A DNA stretch of 40,002 nt from Robiginitomaculum sp. (GCA_026982415.1 JALSHE010000111.1:1-40002), one strand, 5' to 3'; positions 1 through 8,758 are shown, numbered from the stretch's first letter. A program made the numbers and translations. Notes: generated from the sequence alone by a model not told the origin.

Positions 1-4
1 GGCT

Positions 5-262
5 ATGGTACGCAAAACGATTACGGTTACGGAAAAAATGGATGCGTGGATAAAATCCCGTGTCGAAAGTGGTGATTACGGCAATGATAGCGAATATATC
101 CGCGACTTGATGCGCAAGGATGAAGACCTTCGGCGCGCCGAGGGTGAACTTCGTGAAATGATTATTGCAGCGGAGAACAGCGGTACATCCATCCGGACAT
201 TCGACGAAATTTGGGCGGAGGGTGTACAGCGAGCCGAAGCTAAAATGAAAAAGACTGCCTAG
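5..262 (+). CDS. ParD-family antitoxin of a type II toxin-antitoxin pair
   Basis: An 85-residue protein whose N-terminal 45 residues look like the ribbon-helix-helix DNA-binding domain of ParD antitoxins: a beta strand (RKTITVTEKM), then two helices containing YGNDSEYIRDLMRKD. The C-terminal part is acidic and helical, as expected for the segment that wraps the toxin. Its TAG stop overlaps the GTG start of the next gene by one base, the usual antitoxin-first layout. Such antitoxins neutralise ParE and repress their own promoter; that promoter would lie left of the window. The ATG at position 5 is the first start visible, so an upstream start cannot be excluded. Confidence 0.85.
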   Translation: MVRKTITVTEKMDAWIKSRVESGDYGNDSEYIRDLMRKDEDLRRAEGELREMIIAAENSGTSIRTFDEIWAEGVQRAEAKMKKTA

Positions 263-561
263 TGTTGTCATATGAATATTCTCTGGATGCGCAAAGTGAC
301 CTGATAGAGATTGCAGAATATACGCGGGAAAGCTTTGGTTTGGAGCAGGTTAAACGGTACAAAGAGCTTTTGCGCGAAGGGGTAGAAACGGTTTGCCAAT
401 TTCCAAAAATCGGGCGTGAATATAAACGGGTGCGCGGCAATTTGAGACGTTTCCCTGTGCGGGAGCATGTATTGTATTATCGTATTTACAAAGACTATAT
501 TCGTATCGAGCGCATACTTAGTGCCAATCAAGACCCTTTACACCAATTCTCTAATCAATGA
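262..561 (+). CDS. ParE/RelE-superfamily toxin
   Basis: A 99-residue protein of normal ParE length. It has the family layout: an N-terminal helical hairpin (AQSDLIEIAEYTRESFG), a central PKIGREY turn, a basic strand (RGNLRRFPVREHVLYYRI) and a C-terminal RIERILSANQDP strand typical of ParE (R-I-L-H/S followed by an Asp). ParE toxins poison DNA gyrase, while RelE relatives cleave mRNA; the family match alone does not decide the target. Translation starts at GTG overlapping the antitoxin stop, so the two are coupled. No sign of truncation. Confidence 0.85.
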   Translation: MLSYEYSLDAQSDLIEIAEYTRESFGLEQVKRYKELLREGVETVCQFPKIGREYKRVRGNLRRFPVREHVLYYRIYKDYIRIERILSANQDPLHQFSNQ

Positions 562-618
562 ACATAAGCGACAAAACACCCTCTCGCTTTTGAATTCCGG
601 CTCTGCTAAGACACCGCC

Positions 619-2181
619 ATGAAAACTTTGTTTACATTTTTCCGCCTGCTCAAGACCGCCTTTGTGTTGGCGCGGCATGATGCTTTGATACCGGCGGAAT
701 ATGCGCGGAATGTGCCTTGGTTTATGCGGTTTGTTGGTTGGATTTCGCGTTTGTTTGCTGTCCGTACCAAAGAGAAAGGGTGGGCGCAAAACCCGGGTGA
801 GCGCTTTGCGCGCGCGCTGGAAAGTCTGGGGCCTGCCTATATCAAAGTCGGGCAGATATTAGCGACCCGCTCTGATATGCTCGACCCGGAATTCACCAAA
901 GGCCTGTCCCGCTTGAAAGACCAGGTGCCTGCGTTTTCTCGGGATAAAGCTATTGAGCGGTTGGAGAAAGAATTTGGTAAGCCGTGGCAAGAAATATTCA
1001 AGACATTTTCAGAACCCAAAGCGGCAGCATCCGTGGCGCAGGTTCACCAGGCTGAACTGCTAAGTGGCGAAATTGTTGCCGTAAAAATTCTGCGTCCCAA
1101 TATTCACACCAATATGGCCAAGGATATGGATGTGCTGCGTATGGTGGCGGCATTGGGTGAGTTCTTTGTGCCGTCTTCGCGCAGACTTGGCCCGAAATTA
1201 TTTGTCGAAACGGCAGACCGCGCCGTTATGCTAGAGCTTGATTTGCGGCTCGAAGCGGCGGCGGCTAGCGAGATCGGCGAAGCGGCGGAAGACACCGGCC
1301 TGTTCCGGGTGCCGGAAATTTACTGGCAATTTAGCTCCAAAAATGTGCTGGTTTTGGAGTGGATAGACGGTACCGCATTTTCTAGTGATACGCTCCTCAC
1401 CGACCCTGCGATTGACCGCCCGGCATTGGCCGTCAAGGTCATCCAAAGCTTCCTGACCTGTGCATTTGATTACGGTGTCTTCCACGCTGATATGCATGAA
1501 GGTAATCTCATCGTTGATAAAGACGGCGAATTGGTGTTGCTGGACTTCGGAATTCTCGGTCGGCTATGCGAAGCCGAGCAGCGCTTCCATGCTGAAATCC
1601 TGTACGGGTTTTTAATGCGCGATTATCACCGTATCGCAGAAATTCATTTCGAAGCTGGTTATGTCCCCGCCCACCATACGGTGGAAGATTTTGCGTCCGC
1701 CCTTAGAGCCGTCGGCGAGCCAATATTTGGGAAAACCTCCGATCAGGTTTCCATGGCCAAAGTCTTGTTGCAACTGTTCGAGATCACCGAGATTTTCGAC
1801 ATGCAGCTACAACCGCAACTCATCATGCTACAAAAAACCATGATGCAAGCCGAGGGCGTCGCGCGTAGGCTCGACCCTGAATTTGATATGTGGGAAGCGT
1901 CCCGCCCTATCGTTGAGGCGAGCTTGCGCCGTGAGCTTGGTGCAGAGGGCCGCATTGCCGACTTCATGAAAGACCTCCGCCGCGCCCAAAAAACCCTGCG
2001 CGCCATGCCGGATGCCGCAGATAATGTGGCGGCTTTGGCGAAGGCATGGGCGGACGGCGAGGTGGATTTGTCAAAGCCGACAAGCAACACTAAACCGCGA
2101 GGACTGCCGAAAGGTATTGCGTGGGCAGCGGTCGGTGCGGTAACTACGCTGGCAGGCGTATGGGCTATAGGACAGTTTTAG
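619..2181 (+). CDS. ubiB: UbiB, atypical kinase/ATPase of ubiquinone biosynthesis
   Basis: 520 residues, the normal length of UbiB (ABC1/ADCK family), which supports ubiquinone synthesis at the inner membrane. The family signatures are present: the KxGQ motif (Lys76-Gln79), the alanine-rich nucleotide loop (about 134-145), VAVK with Lys156, the catalytic-loop-like FHADMHEGN (288-296) and the DFG motif (309-311). The C-terminus ends in one hydrophobic membrane segment (about 495-518). The gene is followed directly by coaBC (adjacent stop and ATG), suggesting one transcript. ubiE, often next to ubiB in alphaproteobacteria, is not present upstream; the toxin-antitoxin pair lies there instead. 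Confidence 0.95.
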   Translation: MKTLFTFFRLLKTAFVLARHDALIPAEYARNVPWFMRFVGWISRLFAVRTKEKGWAQNPGERFARALESLGPAYIKVGQILATRSDMLDPEFTKGLSRLKDQVPAFSRDKAIERLEKEFGKPWQEIFKTFSEPKAAASVAQVHQAELLSGEIVAVKILRPNIHTNMAKDMDVLRMVAALGEFFVPSSRRLGPKLFVETADRAVMLELDLRLEAAAASEIGEAAEDTGLFRVPEIYWQFSSKNVLVLEWIDGTAFSSDTLLTDPAIDRPALAVKVIQSFLTCAFDYGVFHADMHEGNLIVDKDGELVLLDFGILGRLCEAEQRFHAEILYGFLMRDYHRIAEIHFEAGYVPAHHTVEDFASALRAVGEPIFGKTSDQVSMAKVLLQLFEITEIFDMQLQPQLIMLQKTMMQAEGVARRLDPEFDMWEASRPIVEASLRRELGAEGRIADFMKDLRRAQKTLRAMPDAADNVAALAKAWADGEVDLSKPTSNTKPRGLPKGIAWAAVGAVTTLAGVWAIGQF

Positions 2182-3390
2182 ATGAGCGATAAACGCATAT
2201 TACTAATCATCGGCGGCGGAATAGCGGCGTTTAAATCGCTCTTGCTAATCCGTGTGCTGGCTAAGCGCGGCATCAAAACCACGACAATTGTCACCAAAGG
2301 CGGCCAAGAATTTGTGACACCTTTGTCTATTGGCGGACTGTCCGGCGAACCCGTATTTACGGAATTGTTTTCCTTATCGGACGAAGCTGAAATGGGACAT
2401 ATCGAATTATCCCGTTCGGCTGATTTGGTCGTGGTTGCGCCTGCCACCGCAGACCTTATGGCCAAGACGGCGCACGGTCTCGCCAATGATTTGGCAAGCA
2501 CAACATTGCTGGCGACCGACAAACGAGTACTCTATGCACCAGCCATGAATGTGCGCATGTGGGAACATCCGGCTACGCAAAATAACATTGAAACCCTGCG
2601 GGTTAACCACGCTTTATTCGTTGGTCCGGACGAGGGCGATATGGCTTGCGGAGAATTTGGCTTTGGCCGTATGAGCGAGCCGGAAATTATCGCAAACGCT
2701 ATTGAGAAAATATTGGCCGGAGCAACCGCTCTCGACAATTTGCAGGAAAAACCCCTCCAGGGTAAACACATACTGATTACCGCAGGGCCAACCCGCGAAG
2801 CGATTGACCCGGTGCGTTATCTGTCCAACCGCTCGTCCGGCAAGCAAGGTTATGCTATTGCCAGAGCCTGTGCGGCATTGGGTGCGGATGTAACATTGGT
2901 GTCGGGGCCTGTAGCAATTGCGCCGCCCCACGGCATAGATGTGGTGAAAGTGGAGAGCGCACGCGATATGTTGGCGGCTTGCGAGGCGGCTTTACCTGCG
3001 GATGTGTTCATCGCCGTTGCCGCTGTCGCCGATTGGCGACCCGCTGACAGCTACGAAAACAAAATCAAAACGGACAAGCAATCCATACCGCCTTTGGCTC
3101 TGACAGAAAACCCTGATATATTACAAACAATTGCCAATGCCAAAAACCGCCCCGCACTGGTCATTGGCTTTGCGGCGGAAACTGATAATGTGGTTCAATA
3201 TGCACAGGGAAAGCTTGCCAAAAAGAACTGTGATATGATTATCGCTAATGATGTATCGGGCGATGTCATGGGCGGTGATGATAACACTATGATAATTGTA
3301 ACAAAAAACGGCGCGGATATGTGGCCTTTGATGAGCAAACAAAAAGCGGCTGAAGGGCTGGCGCAAAAAATAGTGGAGATGTTGAATTGA
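2182..3390 (+). CDS. coaBC: Bifunctional phosphopantothenoylcysteine decarboxylase / phosphopantothenate-cysteine ligase
   Basis: 402 residues covering both domains of CoaBC, which couples cysteine to 4'-phosphopantothenate and then decarboxylates it in coenzyme A synthesis. The N-terminal flavoprotein CoaC domain (about 1-180) shows GGGIAAFKS (11-19), the active-site His73 (GHIELSR), PAMN (120-123) and the substrate-lid Cys156. The C-terminal CoaB ligase domain (about 190-402) starts with ITAGPTREAIDPVR and SNRSSGKQG, and carries a KKNCD segment near residue 345. The ATG directly follows the ubiB stop. Cysteine, one substrate, is made by the cysK product encoded two genes downstream. Confidence 0.96.
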   Translation: MSDKRILLIIGGGIAAFKSLLLIRVLAKRGIKTTTIVTKGGQEFVTPLSIGGLSGEPVFTELFSLSDEAEMGHIELSRSADLVVVAPATADLMAKTAHGLANDLASTTLLATDKRVLYAPAMNVRMWEHPATQNNIETLRVNHALFVGPDEGDMACGEFGFGRMSEPEIIANAIEKILAGATALDNLQEKPLQGKHILITAGPTREAIDPVRYLSNRSSGKQGYAIARACAALGADVTLVSGPVAIAPPHGIDVVKVESARDMLAACEAALPADVFIAVAAVADWRPADSYENKIKTDKQSIPPLALTENPDILQTIANAKNRPALVIGFAAETDNVVQYAQGKLAKKNCDMIIANDVSGDVMGGDDNTMIIVTKNGADMWPLMSKQKAAEGLAQKIVEMLN

Positions 3391-3866
3391 AATATATAAT
3401 ACCAGCTTTGCTGTTGAGCGCTTTCATTGGCCTGCCTGCTTTGGCCGATGATAATATCGCCAATTGCGAAATCGTGGTGCAGCAAAGGCTTGCCCCTGAT
3501 TCTGAGGCGAACGTAACAGAACAGACAGAAAAACCTGCGCAAATAGCGACCTTTATGCCCGCCGGAGATTTTATCTTTTCTGTATTCGGGAGCAAGCCCC
3601 ATATGAGTGAAGTTGACGGCAAGCCCATCCGCGCCGTTATGTGTATGCGGGGTTCCGTGGTGCCGAGCGAGTTCGATTTAAAAATAATCCGCACGGGTAT
3701 TCCGCTCTATTTATCGCAAGATTTTGATGCCAAAGATAGTGCGTTAATGGGCATAAGCAAAACCGCTAAAGGCTATGCTTATGAGTATACCGGGCCGGAT
3801 TTGTCCGCAGATGATTTGGAACTTTTGAAACTAAGAATGAAGGCTCTGAACAATGCTAAAGATTGA
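3387..3866 (+). CDS. Small secreted protein of unknown function
   Basis: A 159-residue protein starting at TTG that overlaps the coaBC stop by four bases. Residues 1-20 form a clear Sec signal peptide ending in LPALA, so the mature part (about 139 residues) should be periplasmic. It has two cysteines in the mature chain (NCEIVV and VMCMRG) that could form a disulfide. No family recognised. The 3' end overlaps the dut start by 14 bases, so it is translationally embedded in the coaBC-dut run; its own role is not evident from those neighbours. Confidence 0.75.
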   Translation: MKYIIPALLLSAFIGLPALADDNIANCEIVVQQRLAPDSEANVTEQTEKPAQIATFMPAGDFIFSVFGSKPHMSEVDGKPIRAVMCMRGSVVPSEFDLKIIRTGIPLYLSQDFDAKDSALMGISKTAKGYAYEYTGPDLSADDLELLKLRMKALNNAKD

Positions 3867-4305
3867 GATTAAACAGCTGAGTAATTTCGGCGATTTACAA
3901 ATGCCAGCCTATGAAACGGATCTGGCTGCGGGGGTTGATCTACGTGCAGCCATAGATGCGGATACGCCCTTGGTGTTACAGCCCGGTGAGCGAGCCTTGA
4001 TAGCTACGGGTTTTGCTATGGCCTTACCGCCCGGCTATGAGGCCCAAATCCGCCCGCGTTCAGGGCTAGCCTATAAGCACGGCATCACCGTGGTTAATTC
4101 GCCCGGAACTATTGACGCGGACTATAGAGGTGAGGTAAAAATCCTGCTGATAAATCACGGTACGGATAATTTCACCATTAACCGCGCTGACCGTATCGCG
4201 CAAATGGTGGTGGCTCCGGTCACACAAGCGGTGTTTGAAGTGGTCGACACTTTATCAGAAACCGCACGGGGCGCGGGTGGTTACGGATCAACAGGCGTAA
4301 AATAA
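3853..4305 (+). CDS. dut: Deoxyuridine 5'-triphosphate nucleotidohydrolase (dUTPase)
   Basis: 150 residues, the standard trimeric dUTPase length. It hydrolyses dUTP to dUMP and pyrophosphate, which limits uracil in DNA and feeds dTMP synthesis. All five family motifs are visible: AGVDLRA (26-32), RPRSGLA (67-73), [10 protein letters not shown] (85-94, containing the catalytic aspartate), RADRIAQMV (111-119) and the C-terminal arm [10 protein letters not shown] (139-148). The ATG lies inside the end of the preceding gene. The ubiB-coaBC-dut order is familiar from alphaproteobacteria. Confidence 0.97.
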   Translation: MLKIEIKQLSNFGDLQMPAYETDLAAGVDLRAAIDADTPLVLQPGERALIATGFAMALPPGYEAQIRPRSGLAYKHGITVVNSPGTIDADYRGEVKILLINHGTDNFTINRADRIAQMVVAPVTQAVFEVVDTLSETARGAGGYGSTGVK

Positions 4306-4316
4306 GAGAGATAATA

Positions 4317-5264
4317 ATGAGTACTCAAAAACCGGGTCGCGGCAAAATTTATAATTCAATTTCCGAAACCATTGGCGATACGCCTTTGGTGCGTCTACCA
4401 AAAATCAGCAAGGGTCTTGGTGCGGACTTGTTATTCAAGCTGGAGTTTTTCAATCCGGGGGCTAGTGTCAAAGACCGCATTGGTCTTGCCATGATTGAAG
4501 ATTTAGAGCGCCGAAAATTGCTCAAGCCCGGCGGCACCATTGTCGAGCCTACATCTGGCAATACAGGTATTGGTCTGGCTTTGGTGGCGGCGGCCAAAGG
4601 CTATAAAGCCATCTTCACCATGCCGGAAAGCATGTCTGTCGAGCGGCGTAAATTAATAAAATTACTGGGCGCTGAGGTTGTTTTGACGCCAGCAAGTGCT
4701 GGTATGCCCGGAGCCATTGCCCGAGCTGACGAACTCGTTCAGGAAATAGACGGCGCAGTCCAACCGGGACAATTTGTCAATCAGGCCAACCCGGCCATTC
4801 ACGAAAAAACTACCGGGCCGGAAATCTGGAACGATACGGGCGGCAAGGTTGATATGCTAATTTCCGGCGTCGGCACGGGCGGTACGTTGACAGGCGCAGG
4901 GCGTTACCTTAAATCCAAAAACCCGGATATCAGGCTTGTGGCGCTAGAGCCAGAGGGTAGCCCGTTTCTGTCAACAGGCGAGAAAGGCCCCCATATGATC
5001 CAGGGCATTGGCGCAGGCTTTAAACCCGATACACTTGATGAAAGCCTGATAGATGAAGTGGTTACCATAGCTAATGAAATTGCGTTTGAGACGGCGCGCC
5101 GTGCGGCGAAACTGGACGGCGCACCCGTAGGCATTTCTTCAGGTGCTGCAATCGCCGCCAGTCTTAAACTTGGCGCGCAGGCGGATATGAAGGGCAAAAC
5201 TATCGTCACCATCATCCCGTCTTTCGCTGAGCGCTATCTCTCCACTTCGCTTTTTGATTTTTAA
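4317..5264 (+). CDS. cysK: Cysteine synthase A (O-acetylserine sulfhydrylase)
   Basis: 315 residues. A PLP enzyme that makes cysteine from O-acetylserine and sulfide. Visible motifs are the PLP lysine in SVKDR (Lys52), the substrate loop PTSGNTG (78-84), the phosphate-binding GVGTGGT (184-190), the IQGIGAGF loop and a C-terminal GISSGAA segment. It lacks the regulatory extension of cystathionine beta-synthase. The RBS is AGAGA just before the ATG. The stop overlaps the ATG of the next gene (TAATG), suggesting coupling with the sulfur-carrier activating enzyme. Confidence 0.96.
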   Translation: MSTQKPGRGKIYNSISETIGDTPLVRLPKISKGLGADLLFKLEFFNPGASVKDRIGLAMIEDLERRKLLKPGGTIVEPTSGNTGIGLALVAAAKGYKAIFTMPESMSVERRKLIKLLGAEVVLTPASAGMPGAIARADELVQEIDGAVQPGQFVNQANPAIHEKTTGPEIWNDTGGKVDMLISGVGTGGTLTGAGRYLKSKNPDIRLVALEPEGSPFLSTGEKGPHMIQGIGAGFKPDTLDESLIDEVVTIANEIAFETARRAAKLDGAPVGISSGAAIAASLKLGAQADMKGKTIVTIIPSFAERYLSTSLFDF

Positions 5265-6016
5265 TGCAGCGTAACGAGCTAGAACGCTATGCCCGCCAAA
5301 TCGTTCTCAAGGAAATTGGCGGCGCCGGACAACAAGCGCTCGGCAATGCCAAAGTTCTCATCATTGGCGCGGGCGGCCTCGGTGGCCCTGCCGGATTATA
5401 TTTGGCGGCGACGGGTATTGGGCATATGGGGATTATCGACGAAGATGTCGTCGCCCTCTCTAATCTGCACCGCCAAATTCAATTTCGCACCAAAGATATT
5501 GATACCGTAAAGACCGAGGCTATGACCAGCACATTGGCGGCCATTAACCCTCATGTCAAAATACGCGAGTACCGCCACATCATTGATGTAGATAACGCAC
5601 GGGACATAATAGAAGACTATGACGTGGTGTTGGACGGGACGGATAATTTTGAAGCAAGGTTTTTGGTCAACGCCGTCTGCCTAGAGACAAATACCCCGCT
5701 GGTCACTGGGGCGCTAGGCCGCTTTGAAGGTCAGTTATCTGTGTTTAAAATGGACAACAAAAGCGCCTGTTACAGATGCTTCGTCCCGCAAAAACCACCG
5801 GACGCCGAGACCTGCGCCGCAGTTGGCGTCGTCGGTGCCTTGGCCGGAATCATAGGCTCCATGATGGCCATGGAAACCATAAAAATCATAACAGGCGCAG
5901 GCAAACCCCTATACGGAAAACTCTTCCTCTATGACGGCCTAAACGGCGAAGCGCGGACGATAACCATGCCGAGAGATCCGAGTTGTCCTGAGTGTGGTGC
6001 TCCAAAAATCAAATAA
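5264..6016 (+). CDS. HesA/MoeB/ThiF-family E1-like adenylyltransferase
   Basis: 250 residues, typical of MoeB/ThiF without a rhodanese domain. These enzymes adenylate the C-terminus of a ubiquitin-like sulfur carrier (MoaD or ThiS type) for molybdopterin, thiamin or related sulfur transfer. Visible: Rossmann loop GAGGLG (35-40), the SNLHRQ arginine finger region (66-71), LDGTDNFEAR (about 123-132), the zinc pairs CYRC (169-172) and CPEC (241-244), and the likely reactive Cys184 (ETCAAVG). The one-base overlap with cysK fits a sulfur-metabolism unit. MoeB and ThiF cannot be distinguished here because no carrier gene is in view. Confidence 0.88.
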   Translation: MQRNELERYARQIVLKEIGGAGQQALGNAKVLIIGAGGLGGPAGLYLAATGIGHMGIIDEDVVALSNLHRQIQFRTKDIDTVKTEAMTSTLAAINPHVKIREYRHIIDVDNARDIIEDYDVVLDGTDNFEARFLVNAVCLETNTPLVTGALGRFEGQLSVFKMDNKSACYRCFVPQKPPDAETCAAVGVVGALAGIIGSMMAMETIKIITGAGKPLYGKLFLYDGLNGEARTITMPRDPSCPECGAPKIK

Positions 6017-6050
6017 CCCCGCTTCGGTGTGTGGGCCGAAGCAGGGTTAT
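6013..6050 (-). terminator. Intrinsic terminator of the candidate small RNA (possibly bidirectional)
   Basis: A near-perfect inverted repeat: ATAACCC plus GCTTCGG (6013-6027, one mismatch at 6020) pairs with CCGAAGC plus GGGTTAT (6036-6050). On the minus strand the hairpin is followed by TTGATTTTT, a usable U-rich tail; on the plus strand the following bases are not U-rich. It therefore best serves minus-strand transcripts, and may also define the 3' end of the cysK-moeB mRNA, whose stop codon lies inside it. Confidence 0.8.
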
Positions 6051-6180
6051 CTATTGTACAACACCGCTAAGAGCTGGGGAGGTCTTAAGGTCTTGTACGC
6101 GCCCCGGTTAAACTCTGTGTGTGACCGCTGCAATCAGTCAACAACGAGGGACCGGAATGGAATCGCATTTCTGCCATTCC
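6013..6180 (-). ncRNA. Candidate small RNA with an anti-Shine-Dalgarno CCUCCCC loop
   Basis: About 168 nt on the minus strand between a good sigma70-like promoter and an intrinsic terminator, with no open reading frame of note. It can fold into a 5' hairpin (GGAATGG, 6180-6174, with CCATTCC, 6160-6154), a weak middle region, a hairpin at 6098-6056 (GTACAA pairs with TTGTAC, then ACC with GGT and TTAAGA with UCUUAG), and the terminator stem. The loop of the 6098-6056 hairpin exposes CCUCCCC (6082-6076), complementary to purine-rich ribosome binding sites. C-rich anti-SD loops are known in several alphaproteobacterial small RNA families. I do not recognise a named family; it is not an obvious 6S, SRP or tmRNA. 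Confidence 0.5.
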
Positions 6181-6185
6181 GCTAT

Positions 6186-6213
6186 ATATTATCAGATTAC
6201 AGACGAAATGCAA
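6186..6213 (-). promoter_or_regulatory. Sigma70-like promoter for the candidate small RNA
   Basis: Reading the minus strand: a -35 box TTGCAT (6213-6208), a 16-base spacer, then a -10 region TAATAT (6191-6186; an overlapping GATAAT is also present). The predicted start is near 6180, exactly at the base of the first hairpin of the candidate RNA. Position and quality together support an independent transcript rather than only read-through from the dehydrogenase gene. Confidence 0.55.
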
Positions 6214-6295
6214 GGAAAAATGAAAAACATACCAAAAATACAGTCATATTTGGCTATACTTTCATGATAAGAATAAGCCAAACCATTAATGCGCT

Positions 6296-7288
6296 TCATT
6301 CAGGCGGTAAAACCCGGTCAGGGCAGCGGTGACCATCATAGAGGGCGCGGATATTTATCATAACCTTTTCGCCCATTTCCAGACGCGATTCGTGGGTGGC
6401 TGATGCAATATGTGGTGCCAAAATGACGTTGGGCAGGCCTAGCAGTCCCGGATGGATATCCGGTTCATTTTCATATACGTCCAGCCCTGCGCCTGCGATC
6501 TGCCCGCTGGCTAGAGCCGCCGCCAACGCCGCTTCGTCGATTACTTCGCCCCGTGATGTATTGATGATCACGCCGTGAGCTGGCATGGCCGCGAGACGCT
6601 CGGCGGAGATCAAATGATAGGTCTCGGGCGTGCTGGGGCAGTTGATAGAGATAATATCCATATTGGCCATCATGCTGTCTAGGTTCGGCCAATAGGTTGC
6701 GTGCAGCGCGTCTTCTATAGGCGGGGAAACCGGGGCGCGGTTATGGTAGTGTACTTTTAGGCCAAAGGCGGAGGCGCGGCGGGCAATGGCTTGGCCGATG
6801 CGCCCCATGCCGACAATGCCCAATTTCTTTCCGCGCACACGGTGGCCGAGAATACCGGTGGGTGTCCAGCCTTTAAACTCGCCCGCACGGGTCAGGCGAT
6901 CGGCAGCGACCAGCCTGCGCGGCACGGCCAAGATTAGAGCCATAGCGAAATCCGCCGTGTCTTCGGTTAGTACGCCCGGTGTGTTGGTGACAATGATGTT
7001 TTTGGCGTGGGCGGTGGCAATGTCGATATGGTCTGTGCCTGCACCGAAATTGGCGATAAGTTTAAGCTCCGGCCCAGCGGCGGCTATTATGTCCGCATCA
7101 ATTCTATCGGTCACGGTTGGCACGAGGACATCTGCGCTCTGGACGGCGATTTTCAGTTCAGCTTGGCTCATAGGCGCATCGCGCACGTTGAGATTTGCAT
7201 CGAACAAATCCAGCAAGCGACTGTGTACAGCGTCGGGTAATCTGCGCGTAACGATTATGTTTGGTTTCTTATTAATTCCCATGGACAT
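6296..7288 (-). CDS. D-2-hydroxyacid dehydrogenase (glyoxylate/hydroxypyruvate reductase type)
   Basis: About 330 residues of the NAD(P)-dependent D-isomer hydroxyacid dehydrogenase family. Visible: the substrate-side NFGAGTDHID segment, the Rossmann motif GIVGMGRIGQAIA, the catalytic Arg in NTSRGEVID, the Glu in ENEPDIHP and the His in APHIASATHESR. This set matches glyoxylate reductase (GyaR) and relatives, though exact substrate is uncertain. I chose the ATG at 7288 (protein MSMGINKK); a TTG at 7309 and an ATG at 7282 are alternatives, and none has a strong RBS. The gene diverges from the SH3-domain gene. Confidence 0.88.
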   Translation of the reverse strand: MSMGINKKPNIIVTRRLPDAVHSRLLDLFDANLNVRDAPMSQAELKIAVQSADVLVPTVTDRIDADIIAAAGPELKLIANFGAGTDHIDIATAHAKNIIVTNTPGVLTEDTADFAMALILAVPRRLVAADRLTRAGEFKGWTPTGILGHRVRGKKLGIVGMGRIGQAIARRASAFGLKVHYHNRAPVSPPIEDALHATYWPNLDSMMANMDIISINCPSTPETYHLISAERLAAMPAHGVIINTSRGEVIDEAALAAALASGQIAGAGLDVYENEPDIHPGLLGLPNVILAPHIASATHESRLEMGEKVMINIRALYDGHRCPDRVLPPE

Positions 7289-7443
7289 AAAAAAGCCTGT
7301 TATCACCAATTATGCAAGTAAAGTTTTGCCAAATAATTGACCCTGTTTACAACTCGTTTATCCTCTTGGCGCATAAACTCTTTATTAACCAAGTAAATTT
7401 TGTGGGTGAATTGAAATATGTGGAAGCGAGAGGAGGTGGTGTT

Positions 7444-8052
7444 GTGGGTGCAAAATTAAATAAGTATGTAGGGTTGGCGGTTTTCTTGTCTATCTATGCC
7501 TCTGTGCCGAGTGCCGCGCAAATGTTACCAAATGCCAGTAGCCAGAACAAAAAACAGTCCATTGCCCGTATTGTTGAAGATGTGCCGGGGCCGAATGAAC
7601 GGGTGACCAAAAGCCTGATTCGGGTCAAAGCCGCTAAAACGCCGTCCGGGTTTAGGGTGCCGCGCTATGTGTCTTTAAAGTACTCGACGTCTAATGGCCG
7701 CACCGGTCCGAGCAGTAATCATCCGGTAGCTTGGCAATATTCAAGGCGGGGCTTGCCGATGATTGTGGTGGCCGAAACAGAAACCTGGCGCAAAGTTCGT
7801 GATGTGAACGGTGATGAAAGCTGGATGAAGCGCAGGCTCTTGGACGGAAAGCGTATGGTGTTGGTGCGCGGCGAAATTGTCTTGCGCGCTAAAGCCAATT
7901 CAAATTCCCGTAAACAAGCTACAGCGGGCAAAGGTGCGCTTCTCGCCCTAGACAACTGCGACACTAAAAATTGGTGCCGCGTCACAGATTTAGGTAGCCA
8001 TATAAGCGGCTATGCACTCAGATCCATGCTTTGGGGTGCCGAGCCGCTATAA
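7444..8052 (+). CDS. Secreted SH3-domain protein
   Basis: 202 residues from a GTG start that has an ideal AGGAGG ribosome binding site at 7431-7436, seven bases upstream. The open frame extends to 7312, but the RBS and the signal peptide that begins here (GAKLNKYVGLAVFLSIYA, cut near PSAAQ) favour the GTG. The mature part carries bacterial SH3-like repeats; the first ends in TWRKVRDVNGDESWMKRRLL, the typical ligand-facing strand set of the alphaproteobacterial SH3_4 group, and a second ends in NWCRVTDLGSHISGYALRS. It probably acts in the periplasm, perhaps on cell wall. Partner unknown. Confidence 0.82.
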   Translation: MGAKLNKYVGLAVFLSIYASVPSAAQMLPNASSQNKKQSIARIVEDVPGPNERVTKSLIRVKAAKTPSGFRVPRYVSLKYSTSNGRTGPSSNHPVAWQYSRRGLPMIVVAETETWRKVRDVNGDESWMKRRLLDGKRMVLVRGEIVLRAKANSNSRKQATAGKGALLALDNCDTKNWCRVTDLGSHISGYALRSMLWGAEPL

Positions 8053-8221
8053 CCAATTAATTATTTTCTATATTCCAGGCTAAATCGTGGATTGGGCGGG
8101 ATTTTATTTTTCTGCTTTGTAACGGGGCAGTGCCATGTTGAGCATAGGTTAAAAATCCACATTTGCATGAGGAAAATTTTGCTAGAAATTAAAACCGCCG
8201 CACAATATTAGACAGAAGCCT

Positions 8222-8758
8222 CTATTTAGGCGCGAGCACCATTGTCATGAGTCTGCCCTCAGTTTTTGGGGCGAACTCTACTTTTACCGTTTCTTCGAAG
8301 TCTTCTTTGACGCGGTCTAGGAGGTCGCGGCCTAGGTTCATGTGAGCCATTTCGCGGCCTCGAAAGCGGATGGTGACTTTGACTTTATCGCCCCTGTCGA
8401 AAAACTTCTGCATGGCTTTGGTTTTCACCTTGTAATCATGCACATCGATATTTGGGCGCATTTTAATTTCTTTGAGCTGTTGTTTCTTTTGGCGCTTTTT
8501 ATTGGCTGATTTCTTTTTCTGAGCATCAAATCGCATTTTTCCGTAATCCAAGATTTTGCACACGGGTAAATCAGGGCTTGGGGCAACCTCGACCAGATCA
8601 AGCTTTACGGAGCGGGCATAATTCAGGGCTTCGTCTATAGAGACAACACCTTTTTTTTCACCGGTTTCTGTAATGAGTAAAACTTTGGACGATGTAATTT
8701 CATCGTTTATGCGCGGACCCCGTTTTTTGGGCGGCGCGGCGTGTGGTCTTCGGGCTAT
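8222..8758 (-). CDS. infC: Translation initiation factor IF-3, probable ATA start
   Basis: The C-terminal IF-3 domain is unmistakable ([40 protein letters not shown]). Read from the first in-frame ATG at 8563 it would be only 113 residues and lack the N-terminal domain. The frame stays open upstream and encodes the missing domain ([19 protein letters not shown], then [13 protein letters not shown]) up to an ATA codon at 8758-8756. Six bases before it is AGGAG, and an in-frame TAG lies just upstream, so ATA is the best start and gives 178 residues, the family norm. IF-3 genes commonly use rare starts (AUU in Escherichia coli), which lets IF-3 repress its own translation; that control is inferred here. 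Confidence 0.92.
   Translation of the reverse strand: MARRPHAAPPKKRGPRINDEITSSKVLLITETGEKKGVVSIDEALNYARSVKLDLVEVAPSPDLPVCKILDYGKMRFDAQKKKSANKKRQKKQQLKEIKMRPNIDVHDYKVKTKAMQKFFDRGDKVKVTIRFRGREMAHMNLGRDLLDRVKEDFEETVKVEFAPKTEGRLMTMVLAPK

Noticed and set aside
6013-6180. Candidate small RNA considered as 6S, SRP or tmRNA
   Set aside because: It starts with a local hairpin rather than a long closing stem, lacks the SRP tetraloop region, and has no tRNA-like end.
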